From JBHEPS01 sp046261635 (GTDB lineage: Bacteria; Acidobacteriota; Thermoanaerobaculia; Gp7-AA8), in assembly GCA_046261635.1 (NCBI GenBank), contig JBHEOL010000192.1, positions 1-5,631 on the forward strand: 5,631 nucleotides of DNA, written 5' to 3'. Under the pieces are notes generated by a model, which ran no database searches, had not been told where the DNA came from, and was given only the letters and a program-made list of their open reading frames with translations. Below, piece by piece: positions 1 through 5,631 of this stretch; position 1 is the stretch's first letter, and each line of letters starts with the position of its first letter. The translations under genes were made by a program, and so were the position numbers.

Positions 1-120
1 CAGCTGATACTGCTGCGAATGCCGGGGTTGTTGTTTCTGCGTCACGCCGATTCCACGGGCGATCCCTCGGATCTGGGAAGTCGTTGTTTCGGCAGGAGTG
101 GCTGTGCGGTTCGCCTTCAT
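1..120 (-). CDS. Possible 5' end of a divergent hypothetical gene (partial)
   Basis: On the minus strand an ATG at 120-118 opens a frame that stays open for 40 codons to the left edge. The peptide begins MKANRTATPAETTTSQIRG and is rich in Thr and Gln, so it looks disordered, and I recognise no family. A GGAGGG Shine-Dalgarno sequence (complement of 130-135) lies nine bases before the ATG, which is the best argument for a real start. By hand count, GC at codon positions 1, 2 and 3 is about 60, 52 and 65 percent, a mild coding-like pattern. The plus strand is also open in the same codon register, ending at the TGA at 277-279. Read that way, the third position is no longer the GC-richest. If real, this gene is transcribed away from the esterase. 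The evidence is short and only suggestive. Confidence 0.3.
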   Translation of the reverse strand, partial: MKANRTATPAETTTSQIRGIARGIGVTQKQQPRHSQQYQL

Positions 121-275
121 CGGTCGATACCCTCCGGGCACCGGGCGCTCGGGCGCCGGCTGGCGAATGGTAATGGCGGGGGCGGGGGTCCCGCAACCGA
201 CACGAACATGCCAGTTCTGCGAAACACCTTTGTGAACGCCCGCGATCCCGCGCGATCCGGCCTTATGCTCGATCG
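121..275. other. Spacer before the esterase, with a G-rich tract
   Basis: This stretch lies between the possible minus-strand start and the esterase ATG. On the plus strand, 169-188 holds G runs of 2, 2, 5 and 5 separated by 4, 1 and 1 bases, which could form a two-tetrad G-quadruplex. I found no paired -35/-10 elements at normal spacing in either direction and no clear inverted-repeat operator. Plus-strand frame 1 is open through the whole region, but its product has no recognisable domain. Confidence 0.4.
130..135 (-). promoter_or_regulatory. Candidate ribosome binding site for the left-edge minus-strand gene
   Basis: The plus-strand CCCTCC reads GGAGGG on the minus strand, nine bases before the ATG at 120-118. 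It is the main support for that start codon. A G-rich hexamer can occur by chance in DNA of this composition. Confidence 0.3.
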
Positions 276-1658
276 ATGAGACGACTCCTTCCCCTCGTCT
301 GCTCGCTGATCTCGGCCGTCGCCATGGGGGATGCCGTACCAGCCCCGGGCCAACTCGCAAGTCCGATCTCAGCGTCCTCCGATGCATCTCAGACCTACGC
401 GGTCTACCTGCCGAGCGCCTGGAGCGCCGGGAATGAGCATCCGCTGCTCCTCGTGTTCGATCCTCGCTCGCGCGGCGCCAGGGCGGCTGAAATCTTTCGT
501 GATGCGGCCGAGCAATTCGGCTGGGTGATCGTCTCTTCGAACAACACGAGAAGCGACGGCGAATGGGAGCCGAACTTCGTCGCCGTGAATGCCATCTGGC
601 CCGAGGCCGTCCAGCGCTATGCCATTGATCCCGACCGCATCTACGCGGCCGGCTTCTCGGGCGGGGCAATGCTCGCGTGGGTCGTCGGACAGCAGACCGG
701 AAAACTCGCAGGAGTCATCTCGGTGGGTGGCCGGCTTCCGGAGGGGATCTCGACCGAGAAAGTGCGGTTCGCTCACTTCGGGGCCGCAGGCACGAGAGAC
801 TTCAACTGGCAGGAGACCCGCCAGATGGAATCGCTCGTCGAAGGGAAGGGCGTGCCGCATCGGATCGAGATCTTCGAGGGTAACCATGAATGGTTCGATT
901 CGGAGCTGGCGGGGAAAGCCCTTGAATGGTTCGAGCTCCTCGCAATGCGCTCGGGGGCTCGCCCGAAGGACGAAGAGTTGATCTCGACGGCTCTGGACCG
1001 CGAGCGGCGCGCTGCAGAGGCTTCGCTCGCAGCCGGTGAGATCCTCGCCGCGTCCCGCCGGTTCGCCATGATTGCGCGGACCTGGGAAGGACTCGCGGAC
1101 GTCATCGCCGACAGAGAAAAGGCGGCTCAGCTCGCCGCAGAACGCGAAGCGAGTAAGCAGAGGAAAGAAGAAGAGAAGTGGGAGGGGTGGGAAAAGGCCA
1201 GACTCCGCGAAATCTCACGGACACTCGGGCAGATCCGCCAGCCCGACTATCCGGTGACAGCCGGTCGGATTTCAGCCGGGCTCGGTTTAGAGCGGCTTCT
1301 CGCCGCCGCGAAGAAGGAGGGGATGGAGGGCGAGGCGGCGGGGCGCGTTGTTTCGTCGATCTACGCCCATATGTCGTTCTACCTTCCTGGGGAGTTGAGT
1401 CAGGCGGGACGGATCGATGCGATGGTGGCGACGCTCGAGACCGCCCGGAAGATCCAGGCGCCGGCGGCGCTGGATTACAACCTTGCGTGTGCCTATGCCC
1501 GGGCCCGGCGGCGCGACGATGCGTTTGCCATGCTCGCGTCTTCCATCGATAAGGGCTTCAGGGATGAACACCACCTCCGGACCGATCCGGATCTCGTTTC
1601 CCTGCGTGATGATCCCCGGTTCGCGGCACTGCTTTCCCGGCTGACATCCGGCGAGTGA
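276..1658 (+). CDS. Secreted alpha/beta-hydrolase (esterase-like) with C-terminal TPR-like region
   Basis: A 460-residue protein. Residues 1-20 form a signal peptide: MRR, then a hydrophobic stretch LLPLVCSLISAVAM, with cleavage probably near residues 18-20. Cys9 is too early for a convincing lipobox. Residues 40-222 are an alpha/beta-hydrolase of the PHB-depolymerase/feruloyl-esterase/dienelactone-hydrolase type. A strand LLLVFDP lies at 57-63. The nucleophile elbow GFSGG has Ser128, Asp175 lies in GTRDFNW, and His204 lies in EGNHEW, giving a complete predicted triad. Residues 240-315 are charged, helical and Lys/Glu-rich, possibly a coiled coil. Residues 399-428 (LDYNLACAYA onward) resemble one TPR unit, followed by a tail at 434-453 (DPDLVSLRDDPRF) typical of the last repeat of a TPR group. 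It probably acts in the periplasm or outside the cell on an ester, but the substrate cannot be read from sequence. The start is the only ATG/GTG/TTG between the in-frame TAA at 171 and the signal peptide. No clear Shine-Dalgarno precedes it. Confidence 0.85.
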   Translation: MRRLLPLVCSLISAVAMGDAVPAPGQLASPISASSDASQTYAVYLPSAWSAGNEHPLLLVFDPRSRGARAAEIFRDAAEQFGWVIVSSNNTRSDGEWEPNFVAVNAIWPEAVQRYAIDPDRIYAAGFSGGAMLAWVVGQQTGKLAGVISVGGRLPEGISTEKVRFAHFGAAGTRDFNWQETRQMESLVEGKGVPHRIEIFEGNHEWFDSELAGKALEWFELLAMRSGARPKDEELISTALDRERRAAEASLAAGEILAASRRFAMIARTWEGLADVIADREKAAQLAAEREASKQRKEEEKWEGWEKARLREISRTLGQIRQPDYPVTAGRISAGLGLERLLAAAKKEGMEGEAAGRVVSSIYAHMSFYLPGELSQAGRIDAMVATLETARKIQAPAALDYNLACAYARARRRDDAFAMLASSIDKGFRDEHHLRTDPDLVSLRDDPRFAALLSRLTSGE

Positions 1659-1672
1659 GCCGGACCACTTTT
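1647..1672 (+). terminator. Weak intrinsic terminator-like hairpin over the esterase stop
   Basis: A perfect 6-bp inverted repeat, TCCGGC (1647-1652) and GCCGGA (1659-1664), flanks a six-base loop whose last three bases are the esterase TGA. Four bases later comes a short TTTT (1669-1672). The stem is short, the T tract is brief and displaced, and short GC palindromes are common in such DNA, so this is a tentative terminator. Confidence 0.35.
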
Positions 1673-1784
1673 CGATCCCGGGGACCGAGCGACCGCGAGG
1701 CTTGGCAGTCGGACCCGCCGCAGGTGTCGGAGGTGCATCCCCGAGCCGTCGAAAGTCACGGCTGCAGGGTGCGATTGCGCGGGT

Positions 1785-1804
1785 CGCAGGGCGAAATCCC
1801 TGTG
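1785..1804 (+). repeat. Small inverted repeat upstream of GDH
   Basis: CAGGG (1787-1791) and CCCTG (1798-1802) are perfect complements around a six-base loop CGAAAT. One G-U pair and one C-G pair extend the stem in RNA to CGCAGGG/CCCTGTG. No T tract follows. It lies seven bases before a TATGAT, so it could be an operator or an RNA hairpin, or chance. Confidence 0.3.
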
Positions 1805-1810
1805 TTAACC

Positions 1811-1816
1811 TATGAT
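1811..1816 (+). promoter_or_regulatory. Possible -10 element (TATGAT) for GDH
   Basis: TATGAT differs from the consensus TATAAT at one position and sits in one of the more AT-rich patches of the spacer. At 16-18 base spacing the upstream hexamers (for example AGGGCG) do not resemble TTGACA, so any promoter here would be weak, activator-dependent or read by another sigma factor. Initiation would fall near 1822-1824, giving a leader of roughly 110 bases before the GDH start. It overlaps the ATG of the 36-codon ORF at 1812, so the two proposals conflict. Confidence 0.2.
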
Positions 1817-1922
1817 TCCGGATGCAGGAGAGTCGGCCGCCCTGGCCCGCTCGCGGCATGCAAAAGATCCTTCCGACTTTCCCTACGACGTGCTCCGCAG
1901 CCGAGAACCGGCCTGCGAGTGA
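1812..1922 (+). CDS. Possible 36-residue leader ORF before GDH
   Basis: ATG at 1812 opens a 36-codon frame beginning MIPDAGESAALARS and ending ...REPACE with a TGA at 1920-1922. It is in the same frame as GDH, and its stop codon ends 12 bases before the GDH GTG. The stop overlaps the first bases of the GDH Shine-Dalgarno. By hand count about 67 percent of third positions are G or C, below what the GDH gene shows. No Shine-Dalgarno precedes the ATG and no run of one amino acid suggests attenuation. It could be a translated leader that hands ribosomes to GDH, but it is more likely a chance ORF. Confidence 0.15.
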   Translation: MIPDAGESAALARSRHAKDPSDFPYDVLRSREPACE

Positions 1923-1926
1923 GGAG
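1921..1926 (+). promoter_or_regulatory. GDH ribosome binding site
   Basis: GAGGAG lies eight bases before the GTG at 1935. Because an in-frame TGA sits at 1920-1922, the only possible starts near the N-terminus are GTG 1926 and GTG 1935. The first overlaps this Shine-Dalgarno, so the second is chosen. Confidence 0.65.
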
Positions 1927-1934
1927 TGCTTCTC

Positions 1935-4900
1935 GTGACCGTCACCGAGCAACCCCGCAAGACCGAACTCATCGACCGGCTCGCCGAGGAGGCCAGACGG
2001 AAATTTCCCGACCACGCTGAAAGCGTCGCGCGCTTCGTGCGCGAGTACTTCGCGCTGGTCGCGCCCGACGATCTGAACGTCGACCCGCAGAGTCTTCTGG
2101 GTGGAGCTCTATCGCTGTGGGCGTTTGGAGCACAGCGGAAACCGGGCGAAGCGAAGGTCCGGTTTTTCAACCCGACCGCGGACGACCACGGGTGGAATCT
2201 GAGCCACACGGTGATGGAGATCGTCAATGACGACATGCCATTCCTGGTCGACTCGATCATCGGGGAGTTGAATGCGGTCGAGCGGAACCTCCATTTGATC
2301 ATTCACCCGGTGCTGACGATCCGCCGCGATGCCGATGGCAATCGCGAAGGGTTGCTGGGGCGTTACGAGAGTGCGGTGAAGGGGACGGCGATTCACGAGT
2401 CCCACATGCATATCGAGATCGATCAGGAAACAGAGCCCGCGGATCTCGAAAAGCTGAAGAAGGACATCGAATCGATTCTCTCCGACGTCCGGCTGGCGGT
2501 GACCGACTGGCTGCCGATGCGCGCGCGGCTGTTCGGGGCGCTCGAGGAGATCGACCACAGCAATCCGCCGATCCCGAACGACGAGGTCGAGGAGTCGAAG
2601 GAATTCCTCCGCTGGCTGGCCGACGAGCATTTCGTGTTCCTGGGCTACCGCCAATACAAGTTCATGGCGGAGGCCGAGAGCGAGTTCCTGAAGATCGTCC
2701 CCGGGAGCGGGCTCGGCCTGCTTCGGGAAGTGCGGCCCGAGTCGCGCTCGCGCGGCGACGTTCCCTTTTCTCCCGAGTTCAGCCGGTTTGCCAGGCGCAA
2801 AGAGTTGATCATCGTGGCGAAGGCGAACAACCGCTCCACGGTTCACCGCGCCGCCCACATGGACCGGATCGGAATCAAGCGGTACGACACGGCCGGCAAC
2901 CTGATCGGTGAAGACCGGTTCCTCGGGCTGTTCACCTCCTCGGCGTATGCGCGCAGCATCCGGCAGGTTCCGCTGCTGCGGCGCAAGGTGAACCGCATCG
3001 TCGAGCATGCCGGTCTCTCGAAGACGAGCCACTCGGGGAAAGAGCTGATTCAGATCCTGGAGACGCTGCCCCGCGATGAGGTCTACCAGGTCAGCGAAGA
3101 GGAGCTTTACGACATCTCGATGGGAATCCTGCAACTGCAGGAGCGCCAGCGTATCGCCGCATTCGTGCGGAAGGACGTATTCGATCGTTTCGTCTCGGCT
3201 TTGATCTATCTGCCGCGTGACCGCTTCACGCCGGAGGTGCGCGACCGGATCAAGACCATTCTCGAACGCGCTTTCAACGGCGAGGTCACAGCGCACTATC
3301 AGCACGTGACCGATTCTCCGCTCGCTCGGGGGCATTTCATCATCCGGACGACTCCCGGGGAGATTCCTCCCTACGACGTCCGTGAGATCGAGGAGCAGGT
3401 TTCGATCGCGGCGCGAACCTGGAGCGACCTTCTTCGCGACGCGATGATCGATCGTTACGGCGAAGAGGACGGACTCGCGGCGTACAGGAAGTTTCGCCAC
3501 GCTCTTCCCGCCGGATACCGCGATCACGCCAGCGCCGAACAGGCGGTCGACGACCTCGCGCGCGTCGAGCGGGTGCTGGAGGAAGACGAGCTGTCGATCG
3601 ACCTCTATCGCGCCGAGGGTGAGGGTAACCGCGAGCTTCATTGCAAGATCATCCACGGCGGCGACCCGGTCGCGCTCTCGGACATCATCCCTCGGCTCGA
3701 GAACATGGGTCTGAAGGTCGAAAGCGTGGTTCCCCACGAGATCGATCTGACGAACATGGCCCGCGCCGTGCGAGTGCTCGACTTCGAGCTCGTCTCCGCC
3801 TCCATCCAGGAAGACGTCGAGATTCTCGAGCCGCGCTTTCAGGAGGCCTTCCGGCGCGTCTGGGCCGGGGACGTCGAGGACGACGGGTTCAATCGGCTGG
3901 TGCTCGCGGCCGGACTCGACTGGACCCAGATCGTCGTCCTTCGCGCGTACTGCAAGTATCTACGGCAGCTCGGAACGACGTTCTCCGAGGCCTACATGCA
4001 GGGCACCCTTGCCCGCAACGCCTCGGTGACCCGGCTTGTGGTCGATTACTTCCAGTGCCGATTCGACCCCTCGGTGGTCGCCGCGACCCGCGAAAAGGCG
4101 CCCGCGATCCGGGATCAGATCAAGGCCGAGCTCGAGAACGTGACCAACGTCGACGAGGACCGGATCCTACGGATGTACCTCAACCTCATCGACTCGACTC
4201 TCCGGACCAATCACTATCGCCGCGACGAGACATCGGCGCGCCGTCCGTTCCTCTCGTTCAAGATCGACTCGCGCAACATCACGGACATGCCGCTTCCCCG
4301 GCCGATGTTCGAGATCTTCGTCTACTCGCCGCGGTTCGAGGGGATTCACCTTCGCGGCGGGAAGGTCGCGCGCGGCGGTCTGCGCTGGTCCGACCGTAGA
4401 GAGGATTTCCGGACCGAGATCCTCGGGCTGATGAAGGCGCAGATGGTCAAGAACACCGTCATCGTCCCCGTCGGCTCGAAGGGCGGCTTCGTCCTCAAAC
4501 AACCGCCTCAGGCCCGCGAGGAGTTCCTGAAGGAAGGTGTGGGGTGCTACAAGAACTTCATCCGCGGCCTGCTCGACCTGACCGACAATTACGTCGACAA
4601 GGCGGTGGTCCCGCCCGCGGACGTCGTACGGCAGGATGGGGACGATCCGTATCTAGTCGTCGCGGCGGACAAGGGAACGGCCACGTTCTCCGATATCGCC
4701 AACGGGGTTTCGGCCGAGTACGGGTTCTGGCTCGGCGATGCCTTCGCCTCCGGCGGATTGGCGGGTTATGACCACAAGAAAATGGGCATCACCGCCCGGG
4801 GAGCCTGGGAGGCCGTCAAGCGCCACTTCCGAGAGCTCGGAAAGAACATCCAGGCCGAGGACTTCACCGCGGTCGGCGTCGGCGACATGTCGGGTGACGT

Positions 4901-5631
4901 GTTCGGCAACGGGATGCTGCTGAGCGAGCACACGAAGCTGATCGGCGCCTTCAACCATCTCCACATCTTCGTAGACCCCAATCCCGATCCGGCGCGCAGC
5001 TTTGGCGAGCGGAAGAGGCTGTTCGATCTCCCACGATCGAGCTGGTCGGATTACGATCCGGCCGTCCTTTCCCCGGGGGGCGCCGTGTTCGACCGCAAGG
5101 CGAAATCGGTGAAGGTGTCGAGCCAGGTGAAGGCGGCGTTCGAGCTTCCGAGCGAGACCACCACTCCGAACGAGCTGGTCAGGGCGATCCTACGGGCCCG
5201 GGCCGATCTCCTCTGGCTCGGCGGTATCGGTACCTACATCAAGTCGACCGAGGAAACGAACGGCGCGGTCGGAGACCGAAGCAACGATCACCTCCGGGTC
5301 GACGCCCGGGAGCTGAGGGTCCGCGTCGTCGGAGAGGGGGCGAACCTCGGGCTCACGCAGCGGGGCCGTATCGAGTTCGCGCTTCGGGGCGGGAAAATCA
5401 ACACGGACGCCATCGACAACTCCGCGGGTGTTGATACTTCCGACCACGAAGTCAACATCAAGATCCTGCTCGACTCGGCGGTCAGGAAGGCGGAGATCCC
5501 GGCCGACGAGCGCCTCGATCTTCTCGTTCAGATGACCGACGAAGTCGCCGGTCTGGTCCTGAACGACAACTACCAGCAGACCCAGGCGATCTCGATTGCC
5601 GAGGCACAGGGGGTCTCCCTTCTCGATCAGC
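1935..5631 (+). CDS. gdh: Large NAD-dependent glutamate dehydrogenase (3' end beyond the window)
   Basis: Oxidative deamination of L-glutamate with NAD+ to 2-oxoglutarate, ammonium and NADH in the cytoplasm. It belongs to the large (about 180 kDa) GDH family, Pfam Bac_GDH, known from Pseudomonas, Streptomyces and Mycobacterium. The frame is open for 1232 codons to the right edge. Relatives are about 1600 residues, so roughly 370 C-terminal residues are missing. The N-terminal part carries the family's ACT-type regulatory segments: one around NDDMPFLVDSI (98-108), one after FVRKDVFDRF (from 410), and one at about 553-605. A helical linker with RAYCKYLRQ (670-678) follows. The catalytic core has HLRGGKVARGGLRWSDR (805-821), the lysine-bearing MVKNTVIVPVGSKGGF (837-852), the dinucleotide-fold segment GVGDMSGDVFGNGML (981-995), LLWLGGIGTYIKS (1092-1104), GEGAN (1133-1137) and NTDAIDNSAGVDTSDHE (from 1156). 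All motifs are intact and I see no frameshift. Relatives are allosterically controlled by amino acids through the N-terminal region. The effector here is unknown. Confidence 0.97.
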   Translation, partial: MTVTEQPRKTELIDRLAEEARRKFPDHAESVARFVREYFALVAPDDLNVDPQSLLGGALSLWAFGAQRKPGEAKVRFFNPTADDHGWNLSHTVMEIVNDDMPFLVDSIIGELNAVERNLHLIIHPVLTIRRDADGNREGLLGRYESAVKGTAIHESHMHIEIDQETEPADLEKLKKDIESILSDVRLAVTDWLPMRARLFGALEEIDHSNPPIPNDEVEESKEFLRWLADEHFVFLGYRQYKFMAEAESEFLKIVPGSGLGLLREVRPESRSRGDVPFSPEFSRFARRKELIIVAKANNRSTVHRAAHMDRIGIKRYDTAGNLIGEDRFLGLFTSSAYARSIRQVPLLRRKVNRIVEHAGLSKTSHSGKELIQILETLPRDEVYQVSEEELYDISMGILQLQERQRIAAFVRKDVFDRFVSALIYLPRDRFTPEVRDRIKTILERAFNGEVTAHYQHVTDSPLARGHFIIRTTPGEIPPYDVREIEEQVSIAARTWSDLLRDAMIDRYGEEDGLAAYRKFRHALPAGYRDHASAEQAVDDLARVERVLEEDELSIDLYRAEGEGNRELHCKIIHGGDPVALSDIIPRLENMGLKVESVVPHEIDLTNMARAVRVLDFELVSASIQEDVEILEPRFQEAFRRVWAGDVEDDGFNRLVLAAGLDWTQIVVLRAYCKYLRQLGTTFSEAYMQGTLARNASVTRLVVDYFQCRFDPSVVAATREKAPAIRDQIKAELENVTNVDEDRILRMYLNLIDSTLRTNHYRRDETSARRPFLSFKIDSRNITDMPLPRPMFEIFVYSPRFEGIHLRGGKVARGGLRWSDRREDFRTEILGLMKAQMVKNTVIVPVGSKGGFVLKQPPQAREEFLKEGVGCYKNFIRGLLDLTDNYVDKAVVPPADVVRQDGDDPYLVVAADKGTATFSDIANGVSAEYGFWLGDAFASGGLAGYDHKKMGITARGAWEAVKRHFRELGKNIQAEDFTAVGVGDMSGDVFGNGMLLSEHTKLIGAFNHLHIFVDPNPDPARSFGERKRLFDLPRSSWSDYDPAVLSPGGAVFDRKAKSVKVSSQVKAAFELPSETTTPNELVRAILRARADLLWLGGIGTYIKSTEETNGAVGDRSNDHLRVDARELRVRVVGEGANLGLTQRGRIEFALRGGKINTDAIDNSAGVDTSDHEVNIKILLDSAVRKAEIPADERLDLLVQMTDEVAGLVLNDNYQQTQAISIAEAQGVSLLDQ

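Larger units (their letters stand above)
1659..1934. other. Intergenic region between the esterase and GDH genes
   Basis: These 276 bases hold the right arm of the stop-codon hairpin, a second small hairpin, a -10-like TATGAT, a short ORF and the GDH ribosome binding site, each listed separately. Open frames cross the region on both strands (for example plus 1655-2020 and minus 1287-2015). Both overlap the flanking genes and encode nothing recognisable. The length and the terminator-like hairpin suggest that GDH has its own promoter. Confidence 0.6.

Noticed and set aside
19..279. A plus-strand ORF open from the left edge whose TGA overlaps the esterase ATG (ATGA)
   Set aside because: The overlap resembles translational coupling, but the product has low-complexity Gly stretches and no recognisable domain, and its third-position GC is not raised. 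It stays a weak rival to the minus-strand partial gene.
1926..1934. Alternative GDH start at GTG 1926
   Set aside because: It adds only three residues and overlaps the GAGGAG Shine-Dalgarno, which is well placed for GTG 1935.
1287..2015. A 242-residue minus-strand ORF spanning the esterase end, the spacer and the GDH start
   Set aside because: It overlaps two supported genes in antisense codon register, and its translation shows no recognisable domain. The lack of stops follows from the same codon avoidance.
1655..2020. A 121-residue plus-strand ORF beginning at the esterase stop
   Set aside because: It is Arg-rich, has no recognisable domain, overlaps the GDH start by 86 bases out of frame and lacks its own ribosome binding site.
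2109..3737. A 542-residue minus-strand ORF lying wholly inside the GDH gene
   Set aside because: It is codon-for-codon antisense to GDH. In that register a minus-strand stop requires a sense TTA, CTA or TCA codon, which are rare here. It ends exactly where GDH has CTA at 2109-2111. The GDH strand carries all the conserved motifs, so the antisense frame is a composition artefact. Such shadows of GDH genes could easily be mis-annotated.
3641..4399. A 252-residue plus-strand ORF inside GDH
   Set aside because: Its translation is extremely rich in Arg, Gly and Pro, typical of an off-frame reading of high-GC coding DNA. The GDH frame is continuous through it with conserved motifs.

Overview
This is a high-GC bacterial window with two well-supported genes, both on the + strand. 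They are a secreted alpha/beta-hydrolase (276-1658) and the first three quarters of a very large NAD-dependent glutamate dehydrogenase (1935 to beyond 5631). C or G dominates third codon positions, and the codons TTA, CTA and TCA are almost absent. The esterase/TPR architecture and the large-type GDH would fit a soil or sediment lineage such as Acidobacteriota or a relative. That assignment is an impression from protein style, not something the sequence proves.

Layout. Positions 1-120 may hold the first 40 codons of a minus-strand gene that runs off the left edge, with a good ribosome binding site but no recognisable family. Positions 121-275 are a spacer with a G-rich tract and no convincing promoter. 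Positions 276-1658 encode a 460-residue exported hydrolase. It has a signal peptide, a Ser128/Asp175/His204 catalytic triad, a charged helical middle and a TPR-like C-terminus. Positions 1659-1934 are a 276-base spacer with a hairpin over the esterase stop codon, a second small hairpin, a -10-like TATGAT, and a 36-codon ORF whose stop abuts the GDH ribosome binding site. From 1935 to the end is the GDH: three ACT-type regulatory segments, a helical linker, then the catalytic core. It is cut by the window after residue 1232.

The two main genes share a strand but are separated by 276 bases with a possible terminator, so they are probably transcribed separately. There is no obvious metabolic link: the hydrolase acts outside the cytoplasm on an unknown ester, and the GDH deaminates glutamate in the cytoplasm. 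I found no mobile element, RNA gene, CRISPR array or exotic new system. The points worth checking are the small leader-like ORF before GDH, the fusion-like architecture of the esterase, and the possible gene at the left edge.
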